Source: an uncultured Mycoplasmatota bacterium (lineage in GTDB: Bacteria > Bacillota_I > Bacilli_A > RF39 > UBA660). From it: 5,738 nt of DNA. Location of the stretch: contig USDC01000051.1 in assembly GCA_900553435.1 (NCBI GenBank), positions 1 to 5,738 on the forward strand. The letters run 5' to 3'. How positions within the stretch are numbered: position 1 is the first letter of the stretch; each line of letters starts with the position of its first letter. Both the position numbers and the translations under genes were made by a program. Of the stretch, positions 1-5,360 are shown one piece after another. The notes beneath the pieces are model-generated. The model searched no databases, was not told the origin of the DNA, and saw only the letters and a program-made list of their open reading frames with translations.

Positions 1-48
1 TTTGGCAATACTATATTTTCTTAATTTCTTTAGTGTTGGAGGTTTATA
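1..48 (+). promoter_or_regulatory. Intercistronic leader and RBS of ybeY
   Basis: A good Shine-Dalgarno, GGAGG at 38-42, sits six bases before the ybeY ATG at 49. No promoter-like hexamer pair is visible, so ybeY is probably transcribed from upstream of the window. Two frames are open from the window edge: one ends in a TAA at 47-49 that overlaps the ybeY ATG by one base (TAATG), the other ends in TGA at 57-59. Either could be the 3' end of the preceding gene. Both read as hydrophobic residues and are too short to identify. Confidence 0.6.
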
Positions 49-489
49 ATGAAGCTTGAAGTAATCAACCAAACAAACGATGAAGTTAACGAAAAAGACT
101 TATATAATCTATGTAAATACACTATTAAAAAATTAAAAATTAAGAAACCAATTTTTAATATTATAATTGTAAATAATGAGAGAATAAGAGAAATAAATAA
201 AGAATATAGAAAAATTGATAAAGAAACAGACGTTATATCCTTTGCTTTAGAAGAAAATAATGATATAATTTATAGTAAGTTTAGGTTCTTAGGTGATATT
301 TATATTTCAATAGATAAAGCAAAAGAACAAGCTAAAGAATATGGACATACTTTAAAAAGAGAAATGCGCTTTTTAACTGTTCATGGTTTGTTGCATTTAC
401 TAGGGTATGACCATATAAAAGATGATGATAGAAGAGTTATGAGAAAGTTAGAGGAGTGTGTTTTAAATGGCTTTGATGTCAAGAAGTGA
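49..489 (+). CDS. ybeY: Endoribonuclease YbeY (rRNA maturation factor)
   Basis: This 146-residue protein is a single-domain YbeY/UPF0054 metalloprotein, the usual family length. The zinc-binding signature HGLLHLLGYDH lies at residues 112-122, with the three ligand histidines H112, H116 and H122. The conserved segment TDVISF at 60-65, with the preceding arginine R54, and the GDIYIS strand at 82-87 are also present. In the family YbeY is a cytoplasmic zinc-dependent endoribonuclease needed for 16S rRNA 3'-end maturation and 70S ribosome quality control. The start is set by GGAGG at 38-42. The 3' end overlaps dgkA by 23 bases, and the downstream cdd and era genes are its classic Firmicutes neighbours. 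The shared cluster with Era, which also acts on the 16S 3' end, supports a role in small-subunit maturation. Nothing essential appears to be missing. Confidence 0.96.
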   Translation: MKLEVINQTNDEVNEKDLYNLCKYTIKKLKIKKPIFNIIIVNNERIREINKEYRKIDKETDVISFALEENNDIIYSKFRFLGDIYISIDKAKEQAKEYGHTLKREMRFLTVHGLLHLLGYDHIKDDDRRVMRKLEECVLNGFDVKK

Positions 490-862
490 AAGAAAAAAAA
501 GAGGTTTTGGTAGATTTAGAAACAGTATAAAATATTCAATGGCTGGTCTTAGATATGCTTATAAAAATGAACAAAGTATGACAATACATGTATCAGTTAC
601 AGCCCTTACTATTATTTTGGGTCTGGTTTTTGAAATAACTGCGATTGAATGGATAATTTGTATTTTCTTACTAGGTTTAATTATGGCAACTGAACTTATT
701 AATACTGCGCTTGAAGCTGTAGTTGATTTATGTACACAAGATTATCATCCGCTTGCTAAGGTAGCAAAAGATACTGCTTCTGCAGCTGTATTTGTATTTT
801 CTTGCTTTTCATTTATAATTGGATTAATTATTTTTGTTCCATATGTTATTGGTTTATTCTAA
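467..862 (+). CDS. dgkA: Undecaprenol/diacylglycerol kinase, DgkA family
   Basis: This 131-residue membrane protein belongs to the small prokaryotic DAG kinase family. In Gram-positive bacteria the family mostly phosphorylates undecaprenol with ATP, recycling the lipid carrier for cell-wall synthesis. Visible landmarks are the basic amphipathic N-terminus (residues 5-20), the motif AYKNEQSM at 31-38 with E34, the catalytic-type segment ELINTALEAVVD at 76-87 (E76, E83, D87), and the AKD motif at 100-102. Three hydrophobic segments, about 42-57, 60-75 and 104-130, match the three-helix family fold. The start at 467 lies inside ybeY and has GAGGAG at 451-456 ten bases upstream. A second in-frame ATG at 476 would be 19 bases from that site, so 467 is preferred. 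The substrate assignment follows from the Gram-positive context rather than a diagnostic residue. Confidence 0.93.
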   Translation: MALMSRSERKKRGFGRFRNSIKYSMAGLRYAYKNEQSMTIHVSVTALTIILGLVFEITAIEWIICIFLLGLIMATELINTALEAVVDLCTQDYHPLAKVAKDTASAAVFVFSCFSFIIGLIIFVPYVIGLF

Positions 863-864
863 TT

Positions 865-1245
865 ATGAAAAACAAACTGAAAAACTTATTAGATAATAGT
901 TATGCACCTTACTCAAATATAAAGTTTGCATGTATAGTTGAAACAGAAAATGGAAACTTTTATAAGGGAGTAAACATTGAAAATGCATCGTTTGGTGCGA
1001 CAATATGTGCTGAGAGGAACGCAATAAACAGCGCAATATCAAATGGAGACAAAAATATTAAAGCAATATATTTAATAAATAATACAGAAGAGTTTTATTA
1101 TCCATGTAATTTATGTAAGCAAGTGTTTCTAGAATTTTTAAATGAAGACGTGATATTTAATATTATGAATATAAATTTTGATATGAAAGTTTTAACTTTA
1201 AAAGAAATATTAAATAAAAATTTTAGTAAGGAAGAAATGCTATGA
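865..1245 (+). CDS. cdd: Cytidine deaminase
   Basis: This 126-residue protein is a short tetrameric-type cytidine deaminase, which converts cytidine or deoxycytidine to uridine or deoxyuridine with release of ammonia in pyrimidine salvage. Substrate-binding NIENASFG is at 38-44. The zinc and catalytic motif CAER is at 48-51, with ligand C48 and proton-shuttle E50. PCNLC at 80-84 supplies the other two ligands, C81 and C84. Three cysteine ligands are typical of the Bacillus-type enzyme. The frame is open further upstream to an ATG at 802, but that 21-residue extension lies inside dgkA and resembles nothing in the family, so I use 865. This ATG is two bases after the dgkA stop with no clear Shine-Dalgarno, which suggests translational coupling. 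The 3' end overlaps era by four bases (ATGA at 1242-1245). Confidence 0.94.
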   Translation: MKNKLKNLLDNSYAPYSNIKFACIVETENGNFYKGVNIENASFGATICAERNAINSAISNGDKNIKAIYLINNTEEFYYPCNLCKQVFLEFLNEDVIFNIMNINFDMKVLTLKEILNKNFSKEEML

Positions 1246-2129
1246 AAAGTGGATTTGTAGGAATAGTAGGAAGACCAAATGTAGGGAAAAGTACATTATT
1301 AAACACTGTAATTGGAGAGAAAATTGCGATTACTACTTCAAAGTCAGGTACTACTAGAAACTTAATTCAAGGAGTATACACGAATGATGATGTACAAATA
1401 GTTTTTGTAGATACTCCTGGAATACATAAACCAATTAGTAAACTTGGAAACAAGTTAAATGCACAAGCTTATTATTCAATAAATGATGTTGATATAGTTC
1501 TTTTTATAACTGATGCTAGTAAAGAACTTGGTAAAGGTGATATGTTTGTCATTGAAAAATTAAAATTTATAAATAAACCTGTATTTTTAATTTTAAATAA
1601 AATAGATGAGATTAAAAATGAAGAAATTTTAAAGAAAATTGATGAATATAAAGATTTATATGAATTTGCTGAAATTATACCTGTTTCTGCGCTTAAAAAC
1701 GATAATGTCGACAGATTAATAACTGTTCTTGAAAAATATTTGCCAGATAGCGTAAAATACTTCTCAGATGATGATAAAACAAGTGCAACAACAGATTTTA
1801 GAATTTGTGAAGTTGTTAGAGAAAAAATAATGGAACTAACTGATGAGGAAGTACCTCATTCTGTTACATGCGTGATTAATGAATATAAAGATAAAGGAAA
1901 TATTGCTGAAATAGGTGTAGATATAGTAGTAGATAGAGATAGTATAAAAAAGATTATCATTGGAAAAGGTGGAGTAATGCTTAAAGAAATTGGCATGAAA
2001 GCTAGAAGTGATATAGAAAAACTAGTAGGTAAACAAGTTTATTTAGATTTATATGTTAAAACAATTAAAAAATGGAGAGATAAAGAAAAACATTTAAAAA
2101 ATTTAGGTTTTAATGATTTTAATGTTTAA
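1242..2129 (+). CDS. era: GTPase Era
   Basis: This 295-residue protein is full-length Era, an essential GTPase that binds the 16S rRNA 3' end and assists 30S assembly, partly at the membrane. The G domain shows G1 GRPNVGKS at 10-17, a switch I TTR at 37-39, G3 DTPG at 57-60, G4 NKID at 119-122 and G5 SAL at 149-151. The linker carries the family's E-x-PHSV motif at 203-208. The C-terminal KH domain has IIIGKGG at 238-244, which in the family contacts the 16S tail near the anti-Shine-Dalgarno. The start overlaps the cdd stop (ATGA), and AAGGAAG at 1228-1234 lies seven bases upstream. It is followed by an 11-bp hairpin before yqzL, so transcription or translation of the distal genes may be tuned there. 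Confidence 0.97.
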   Translation: MKSGFVGIVGRPNVGKSTLLNTVIGEKIAITTSKSGTTRNLIQGVYTNDDVQIVFVDTPGIHKPISKLGNKLNAQAYYSINDVDIVLFITDASKELGKGDMFVIEKLKFINKPVFLILNKIDEIKNEEILKKIDEYKDLYEFAEIIPVSALKNDNVDRLITVLEKYLPDSVKYFSDDDKTSATTDFRICEVVREKIMELTDEEVPHSVTCVINEYKDKGNIAEIGVDIVVDRDSIKKIIIGKGGVMLKEIGMKARSDIEKLVGKQVYLDLYVKTIKKWRDKEKHLKNLGFNDFNV

Positions 2130-2136
2130 AAATTAA

Positions 2137-2174
2137 AAAAATCACCCAATATAATAATAGAAAGGGTGATTTTT
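2137..2174 (+). promoter_or_regulatory. Perfect hairpin overlapping the yqzL RBS; attenuator or terminator candidate
   Basis: Bases 2137-2147 (AAAAATCACCC) and 2164-2174 (GGGTGATTTTT) form a perfect 11-bp inverted repeat around a 16-base loop, starting eight bases after the era stop. The 3' arm ends in five T residues, as in an intrinsic terminator, but the same arm contains GGGTGAT (2164-2170), the only Shine-Dalgarno-like match for the yqzL ATG at 2175. Folding would therefore either reduce transcription into yqzL-recO or bury the yqzL ribosome binding site. The stem has only six G-C or C-G-containing central pairs flanked by A-T pairs, so termination is probably partial. The structure is seen directly; the regulatory role is inferred. 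Confidence 0.6.
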
Positions 2175-2270
2175 ATGGATAAAAAGGAAGCATGGAAAAA
2201 ATTTAAAGAAACAGGAAATATTACATTTTACTTAAAATACAAAGAATTAGAAAACGAAGAAAAAGAGTGA
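2175..2270 (+). CDS. yqzL: YqzL-like microprotein between era and recO
   Basis: A 31-codon frame runs from ATG at 2175 to TGA at 2268-2270. The protein contains WKKFKETGNITFYLKYKELE at residues 7-26, matching what I recall of the small Firmicutes YqzL family: a W-K-x-F-x-x-T-G-N-I core, then Y-L and K-E-x-E. The family typically lies between era and recO, exactly the position here. Family members are somewhat longer as I remember them (roughly 45-50 residues), so this copy may have lost the variable tail. No enzymatic function is known to me. The protein is soluble, highly charged and probably a single helix-rich segment. GGGTGAT at 2164-2170 is its likely ribosome binding site but is paired in the preceding hairpin. 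The stop is four bases before the recO ATG, so its translation may feed ribosomes into recO. Confidence 0.85.
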   Translation: MDKKEAWKKFKETGNITFYLKYKELENEEKE

Positions 2271-2274
2271 TATT

Positions 2275-3006
2275 ATGTTAAAAGAAGTAACTGGAATTGT
2301 TGTAAGTACTACAAATTATGGAGAGAGTAGTAAAATATTAAATATACTTACTAAAGATGAAATTATTGGTGTTATTTCTAAAGGTTGTAGAAACCTAAAG
2401 AGTAAAAATAGAAATGTGAGTAGTAATTTTATATATGGTAAGTTTAATATTTTTTATAAAGAAAACAAACTTTCAACTTTAATAGAGTGTGAAGTTCTTG
2501 ATTATTTCAAAAATATTAGAGAAGATATAACATTAATAAGTTATTTAACATATATTACTGAACTTTCAAAAGAAGTATTTAAACAAAGTAATGATGCAGA
2601 AATATTTAATTTATTAATAAGTAGTATTAAAAAAATAAATAATGGATTTAATCCAAAAGTAATAACTAATATTTTGGAAGTAAAATTACTTGATTATTTA
2701 GGAGTATCATTACAAATTGATGAATGTGTTAAATGTGGAAGCAAAAATATTATTACGGTTTCTCCATATTTAGGAGGCTATGTCTGTAAAAATTGTATGA
2801 AAAATGAAAAAATAGTTGATGCCAAAACCATTAAAATGTTACGTCTTTATTACTATGTAGATATAGATAAAATAAGCGAACTAAAAATAAAAGATAATAT
2901 TATAGAAGAAATAAATACTTTTTTAAGTGAATATTATGACCATTTTACTGGCCTTTATATAAAGAGTAAAAAGTTTTTAAAAAATATAAATAAAATAAAT
3001 TTATAA
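2275..3006 (+). CDS. recO: DNA repair protein RecO
   Basis: This 243-residue protein has the usual RecO length and layout. An N-terminal OB-fold covers roughly residues 1-80, with the typical opening EVTGIVVSTTNYGESSKIL at 4-22. A helical domain follows, with a four-cysteine zinc site at C151, C154, C171 and C174 (CVKC and CKNC). RecO binds single-stranded DNA and SSB and, with RecR, loads RecA onto SSB-coated gaps in the RecFOR pathway; it also anneals complementary strands. The ATG is four bases after the yqzL stop, and only a weak Shine-Dalgarno (AGAGTGAT, 2264-2271) precedes it, so coupling to yqzL translation is likely. The gene ends in a hairpin shared with convergent rarA. Sequence conservation is low, as is normal for RecO; the zinc site, the N-terminus and the position after era make the call secure. 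Confidence 0.93.
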   Translation: MLKEVTGIVVSTTNYGESSKILNILTKDEIIGVISKGCRNLKSKNRNVSSNFIYGKFNIFYKENKLSTLIECEVLDYFKNIREDITLISYLTYITELSKEVFKQSNDAEIFNLLISSIKKINNGFNPKVITNILEVKLLDYLGVSLQIDECVKCGSKNIITVSPYLGGYVCKNCMKNEKIVDAKTIKMLRLYYYVDIDKISELKIKDNIIEEINTFLSEYYDHFTGLYIKSKKFLKNINKINL

Positions 3007-3035
3007 AAAACAAAGAATTTAGCCTTTGTTTTTTA
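3004..3035. terminator. Bidirectional intrinsic terminator between recO and rarA
   Basis: AAAAAACAAAG (3005-3015) and CTTTGTTTTTT (3024-3034) are a perfect 11-bp inverted repeat with an eight-base loop, and T3004 with A3035 can add one more pair. Read on either strand, the hairpin ends in six U residues, so it can terminate both convergent transcripts. It overlaps both genes: the recO stop (3004-3006) is at its left edge, the rarA stop (3019-3021) lies in the loop, and the last rarA codons form the right arm. The stem is short in G-C pairs, as expected in so AT-rich a genome. Confidence 0.75.
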
Positions 3036-4215
3036 ATTTACTATTAAATTTAAATAATTCTTGTTCATATTTGTTTTCTCTAGGTTTATAATATTCTTTA
3101 TTAGTTAATTCATCTGGTAAATATTGTTGTTTTACATAATAATTTTTAAAGTTATGAGGATATTTATAATCTTTTGAATTAGTAGTTATATGTTTTGGTA
3201 TACGTCCAGCCTCACCCCTTCTAATATCGTTTATTGCCTCATCTATAGCCATTATTGCACTGTTACTTTTTGGACTAAGTGCACAATCAATTACCACAGA
3301 GGCAAGGGGAATTCGAGCCTCAGGCATACCAAGTCTAGTAGCCGCATCAATTGCACTGTTTACTTTAACTCCTATCATAGGATTAGCTAGACCTATATCT
3401 TCATATGCAACAACACTAAGTCTTCTGCATATCATTTCTAAGTCTCCACCCTCAAGTAACCTAGCTAAATAGTAGATAGATGCATCTACATCACTTCCTC
3501 TAATACTTTTTTGAAAAGCACTTAATAAATCATAATATCCGTCTCCATCTTTATCATGGAATACATTTGATTTTGCATTGATATCTTTAATTTCATTAAC
3601 TGTAAAAGTATTACCAAAACTATAATAACAAAATTCTATTAGATTATATGCATATCTTAAATCTCCGTTTGAAAGTTCGCTTATTACATTTATTACATCT
3701 TTATTTAATTCAATATCAGGTAAAACATTTTTAACTTTTTTAATTCCATCGATTATTTCACTTTTTTTAAGTGGTTTAAGCTCAATTAACATACATCTAC
3801 TTCTAATAGCTGGATTAATAGAGTGGTATGGATTAAGAGAAGTAAGTCCAATTAAGATAATTAATCCGCTTTCAATATAAGAAAGCAAAATATCTTGTTT
3901 ATCTTTATTCATCCTATGTATTTCATCCACTATTAAAATAAGTTCTCCATACATTTTTGCTTCTTCAATTACAACTTCAAAATCTTTTTTAGTGTTTATT
4001 GATGCATTTAAAACTCTATACTTCTTTTTTAAATCACTAACTAAACATAATGCAATTGTAGTTTTACCAATTCCTGGATTACCATATAAAATCATATTAA
4101 ATATTTTTTGATTGGAAACTAAATTTGTAAGGATTTTTCCTTTACCAATTAAATGTTTTTGTCCTATAACTTCATTAATAGTTTTAGGTCTTAATTTATT
4201 TTGTAATAAATCCAT
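3019..4215 (-). CDS. rarA: AAA+ ATPase RarA/MgsA (replication-associated recombination protein A)
   Basis: Counted from the ATG at 4215, this is a 398-residue AAA+ protein. The N-terminal segment LRPKTINEVIGQKHLIGKG (8-26) is the RarA/clamp-loader entry motif. Walker A is GNPGIGKTT at 45-53 (K51, T52), Walker B is ILIVDEIHR at 93-101 (D97, E98), and the arginine-finger region is RSRC at 138-141. The MgsA C-terminal domain shows YYDLLSAFQKSIRGSDVDA at 227-245 and RRLSVVAYEDIGLANP at 264-279. RarA is a tetrameric ATPase that acts with SSB and recombination proteins at stalled forks. The frame could start at a GTG at 4224, but those bases belong to the Shine-Dalgarno AGGTGA (4226-4221), five bases before the ATG. 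The gene follows the acyltransferase by 23 bases on the same strand. The sensor-1 segment reads LTSLN where I recall ATTEN as the family norm. Confidence 0.93.
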   Translation of the reverse strand: MDLLQNKLRPKTINEVIGQKHLIGKGKILTNLVSNQKIFNMILYGNPGIGKTTIALCLVSDLKKKYRVLNASINTKKDFEVVIEEAKMYGELILIVDEIHRMNKDKQDILLSYIESGLIILIGLTSLNPYHSINPAIRSRCMLIELKPLKKSEIIDGIKKVKNVLPDIELNKDVINVISELSNGDLRYAYNLIEFCYYSFGNTFTVNEIKDINAKSNVFHDKDGDGYYDLLSAFQKSIRGSDVDASIYYLARLLEGGDLEMICRRLSVVAYEDIGLANPMIGVKVNSAIDAATRLGMPEARIPLASVVIDCALSPKSNSAIMAIDEAINDIRRGEAGRIPKHITTNSKDYKYPHNFKNYYVKQQYLPDELTNKEYYKPRENKYEQELFKFNSKLKNKG

Positions 4216-4220
4216 AATAA

Positions 4221-4226
4221 TCACCT
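4221..4226 (-). promoter_or_regulatory. Shine-Dalgarno that fixes the rarA start
   Basis: On the minus strand AGGTGA is five bases upstream of the ATG at 4215. It contains the GTG at 4224-4222, which an automatic caller would pick as the start and which would add three residues (V-I-I). The ATG start also restores the typical RarA N-terminus. Confidence 0.8.
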
Positions 4227-4238
4227 AAGTTTATTTTA

Positions 4239-5231
4239 TCATTTTTGAGTTTGTTTTTCCAATATATTTATTTTAGAGAATACTCCTTTAAAACTAATAT
4301 TATGTTTAAACTTCTTAATTAAATACACAATAATTAAACAAAATATTACTAAACTAATATATAAAACAATAGAACCAAAAATTGGACTTGAAAAGAAGAG
4401 TTCATTTGTTTTAACAGTTTTAAGTATCACTCCGTGAGACAAATATATAACTAAACTGTTTTTACCAAGAGTACATAAAAATGATTTCTTCTTAGGTATT
4501 AAAAGTAAAATATACATACTAAAAACTATAAATATAAAATACATAAGAATTCTATTAATAAAACATGTAAGTGGAGTAGAATAACTAAAATAACTATATT
4601 TTAAATATGTATCTTTAAAAGTAAAAAAGTCTGGATTAAAAATTAAAAATATTATAATTATTAGAGATGTAAAAGAAATAATTGCGCTTTTGTTTTTAAT
4701 TTTTTCTAGAAAATTAATTTCTTTAGAGTAATAACCTAGTACAAAAAATGGTAAAAAACAAATAGTTCTAGAAATAGACATAAAATCATTTATAAAACTT
4801 ACAAAACCAATAAATATTCCTATTAAGAGAGTAATAATAAAAACTTTTTTAAACTTTTTGTTTCTTATTAAATATTCAAGTAAATATAATGAAGCACAAG
4901 TAATTAAGTACCATAAAGTATATCTTGGTTCAAATATGCTCGCATTACTTCCAAGTATTCCTAAAACATACTTAAAATAAAGTGTAACAATTATTTGGGA
5001 GACAATAAAGAGCAAAAACATTTTTGCAGCTCTTTGAATTGGTTTCTTTTTACTCATTCTTGCAAAAACACCAGTTGTATATATAAAAAGAGGTATCATA
5101 AAAAATGAAAGCACAATAGCTATACTATTATCAAAATCATAAAAACTAGCACAGATATTTAATGTGTGCCACAGTATTACACTAAGAATTAATATACCTT
5201 TTAAATTATCATAATATGATATTCTCTCCAT
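4239..5231 (-). CDS. Integral-membrane acyltransferase, AT3 family (NolL/fucose-4-O-acetylase-like)
   Basis: Counted from the ATG at 5231, this is a 330-residue, strongly hydrophobic protein with about ten membrane segments (roughly 11-27, 37-57, 67-90, 104-122, 129-147, 157-169, 183-199, 226-246, 258-272 and 284-306). The opening RISYYDNLKGILILSVILWH (3-22) matches the acyltransferase-3 pattern of R-x(4)-D-x-L-K-G and then a histidine (H22) at the end of the first helix, the residue implicated in catalysis in the family. RTICFLPFFVLGYY (155-168) and GKNSLVIYLSHG (256-267) are further family landmarks. Members transfer acyl groups, often acetyl, to sugars of surface polysaccharides, wall polymers or lipids; the substrate here cannot be told. 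A GTG at 5240 is in frame but is part of the Shine-Dalgarno, so I use the ATG. The gene precedes rarA by 23 bases, with no clear functional link. Confidence 0.85.
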   Translation of the reverse strand: MERISYYDNLKGILILSVILWHTLNICASFYDFDNSIAIVLSFFMIPLFIYTTGVFARMSKKKPIQRAAKMFLLFIVSQIIVTLYFKYVLGILGSNASIFEPRYTLWYLITCASLYLLEYLIRNKKFKKVFIITLLIGIFIGFVSFINDFMSISRTICFLPFFVLGYYSKEINFLEKIKNKSAIISFTSLIIIIFLIFNPDFFTFKDTYLKYSYFSYSTPLTCFINRILMYFIFIVFSMYILLLIPKKKSFLCTLGKNSLVIYLSHGVILKTVKTNELFFSSPIFGSIVLYISLVIFCLIIVYLIKKFKHNISFKGVFSKINILEKQTQK

Positions 5232-5237
5232 TAAAAA

Positions 5238-5242
5238 CACCT
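5238..5242 (-). promoter_or_regulatory. Shine-Dalgarno that fixes the acyltransferase start
   Basis: AGGTG on the minus strand ends six bases before the ATG at 5231. The GTG at 5240-5238 lies within it and so is unlikely to be the start codon. The arrangement is the same as at rarA. Confidence 0.75.
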
Positions 5243-5249
5243 ATTAAAT

Positions 5250-5279
5250 ATTATAAAACAATTTTGAAATTTTTGTGAA
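5250..5279 (-). promoter_or_regulatory. Candidate sigma-A promoter for the acyltransferase-rarA unit
   Basis: On the minus strand TTCACA (5279-5274, one mismatch to TTGACA) is separated by 18 bases from a perfect TATAAT (5255-5250). Transcription would begin near 5243, leaving a very short leader of about a dozen bases before the ATG at 5231. A second perfect TATAAT at 5296-5291 has only a poor -35 (TTCCGA, three matches) and, if the junction near 5300 is artificial, its -35 would not be native. AT-rich DNA produces such hexamers by chance, so this is a candidate only. Confidence 0.4.
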
Positions 5280-5284
5280 ATATA

Positions 5285-5335
5285 GATTAAATTATACTTG
5301 TGTTATACATTTTTCGGAAGTATAATCTGCATTCA
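5285..5335. other. Compositional breakpoint: probable chimeric or transfer junction
   Basis: Left of this zone every gene is extremely AT-rich. To the right the HU gene is about half G+C and uses codons such as CTG, GAG, AAG, ATC and GGC, which are rare to the left. The nine-codon frame at 5332-5303 appears native to the right-hand DNA and is broken here, so the join most likely lies between about 5296 and 5312. The exact base cannot be set by eye. A 9-bp perfect inverted repeat, ATTATACTT (5291-5299) and AAGTATAAT (5318-5326), straddles the zone. Confidence 0.6.
5303..5332 (-). pseudogene. Interrupted 5' end of a gene, possibly CCA-adding tRNA nucleotidyltransferase
   Basis: On the minus strand a strong Shine-Dalgarno, AAAGGAG (5346-5340), lies seven bases before an ATG at 5332. 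The frame reads MQIILPKNV and then hits TAA at 5305-5303. From memory, many Clostridia CCA-adding enzymes begin with a very similar x-I-x-LP-x-NV segment leading to the nucleotidyltransferase GG signature, so this may be the first nine codons of such a gene, cut off where the AT-rich sequence begins. It is downstream of the HU gene on the same strand, beyond the 140-bp repeat element. Nine residues are too few for a firm call. The alternatives are an unrelated truncated gene or a chance start site. Confidence 0.35.
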
Positions 5336-5360
5336 CACACTCCTTTATTAAAATACCGAT

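Noticed and set aside
802..864. N-terminal extension of cytidine deaminase starting at 802
   Set aside because: The extra 21 residues are out-of-frame dgkA membrane-helix sequence. The family N-terminus begins with the ATG at 865.
3190..3390. 66-codon plus-strand ORF
   Set aside because: It lies wholly antisense to conserved rarA coding sequence, has no convincing ribosome binding site and no recognisable protein features.
4216..4224. GTG start for rarA
   Set aside because: The GTG is inside the Shine-Dalgarno AGGTGA, and the ATG at 4215 has proper spacing and gives the normal N-terminus.
5232..5240. GTG start for the acyltransferase
   Set aside because: Same situation: the GTG is part of AGGTG, and the ATG at 5231 is correctly spaced.
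1..5290. Mycoplasma-type code (TGA = Trp), suggested by the extreme AT content
   Set aside because: TGA ends ybeY, cdd, yqzL and the acyltransferase at sensible places, and tryptophans in the conserved proteins are TGG.
5321..5326. Plus-strand -10 box driving a gene to the right
   Set aside because: The TATAAT arises from minus-strand codons of the short frame, its -35 (TTGTGT) is weak, and no plus-strand gene follows.
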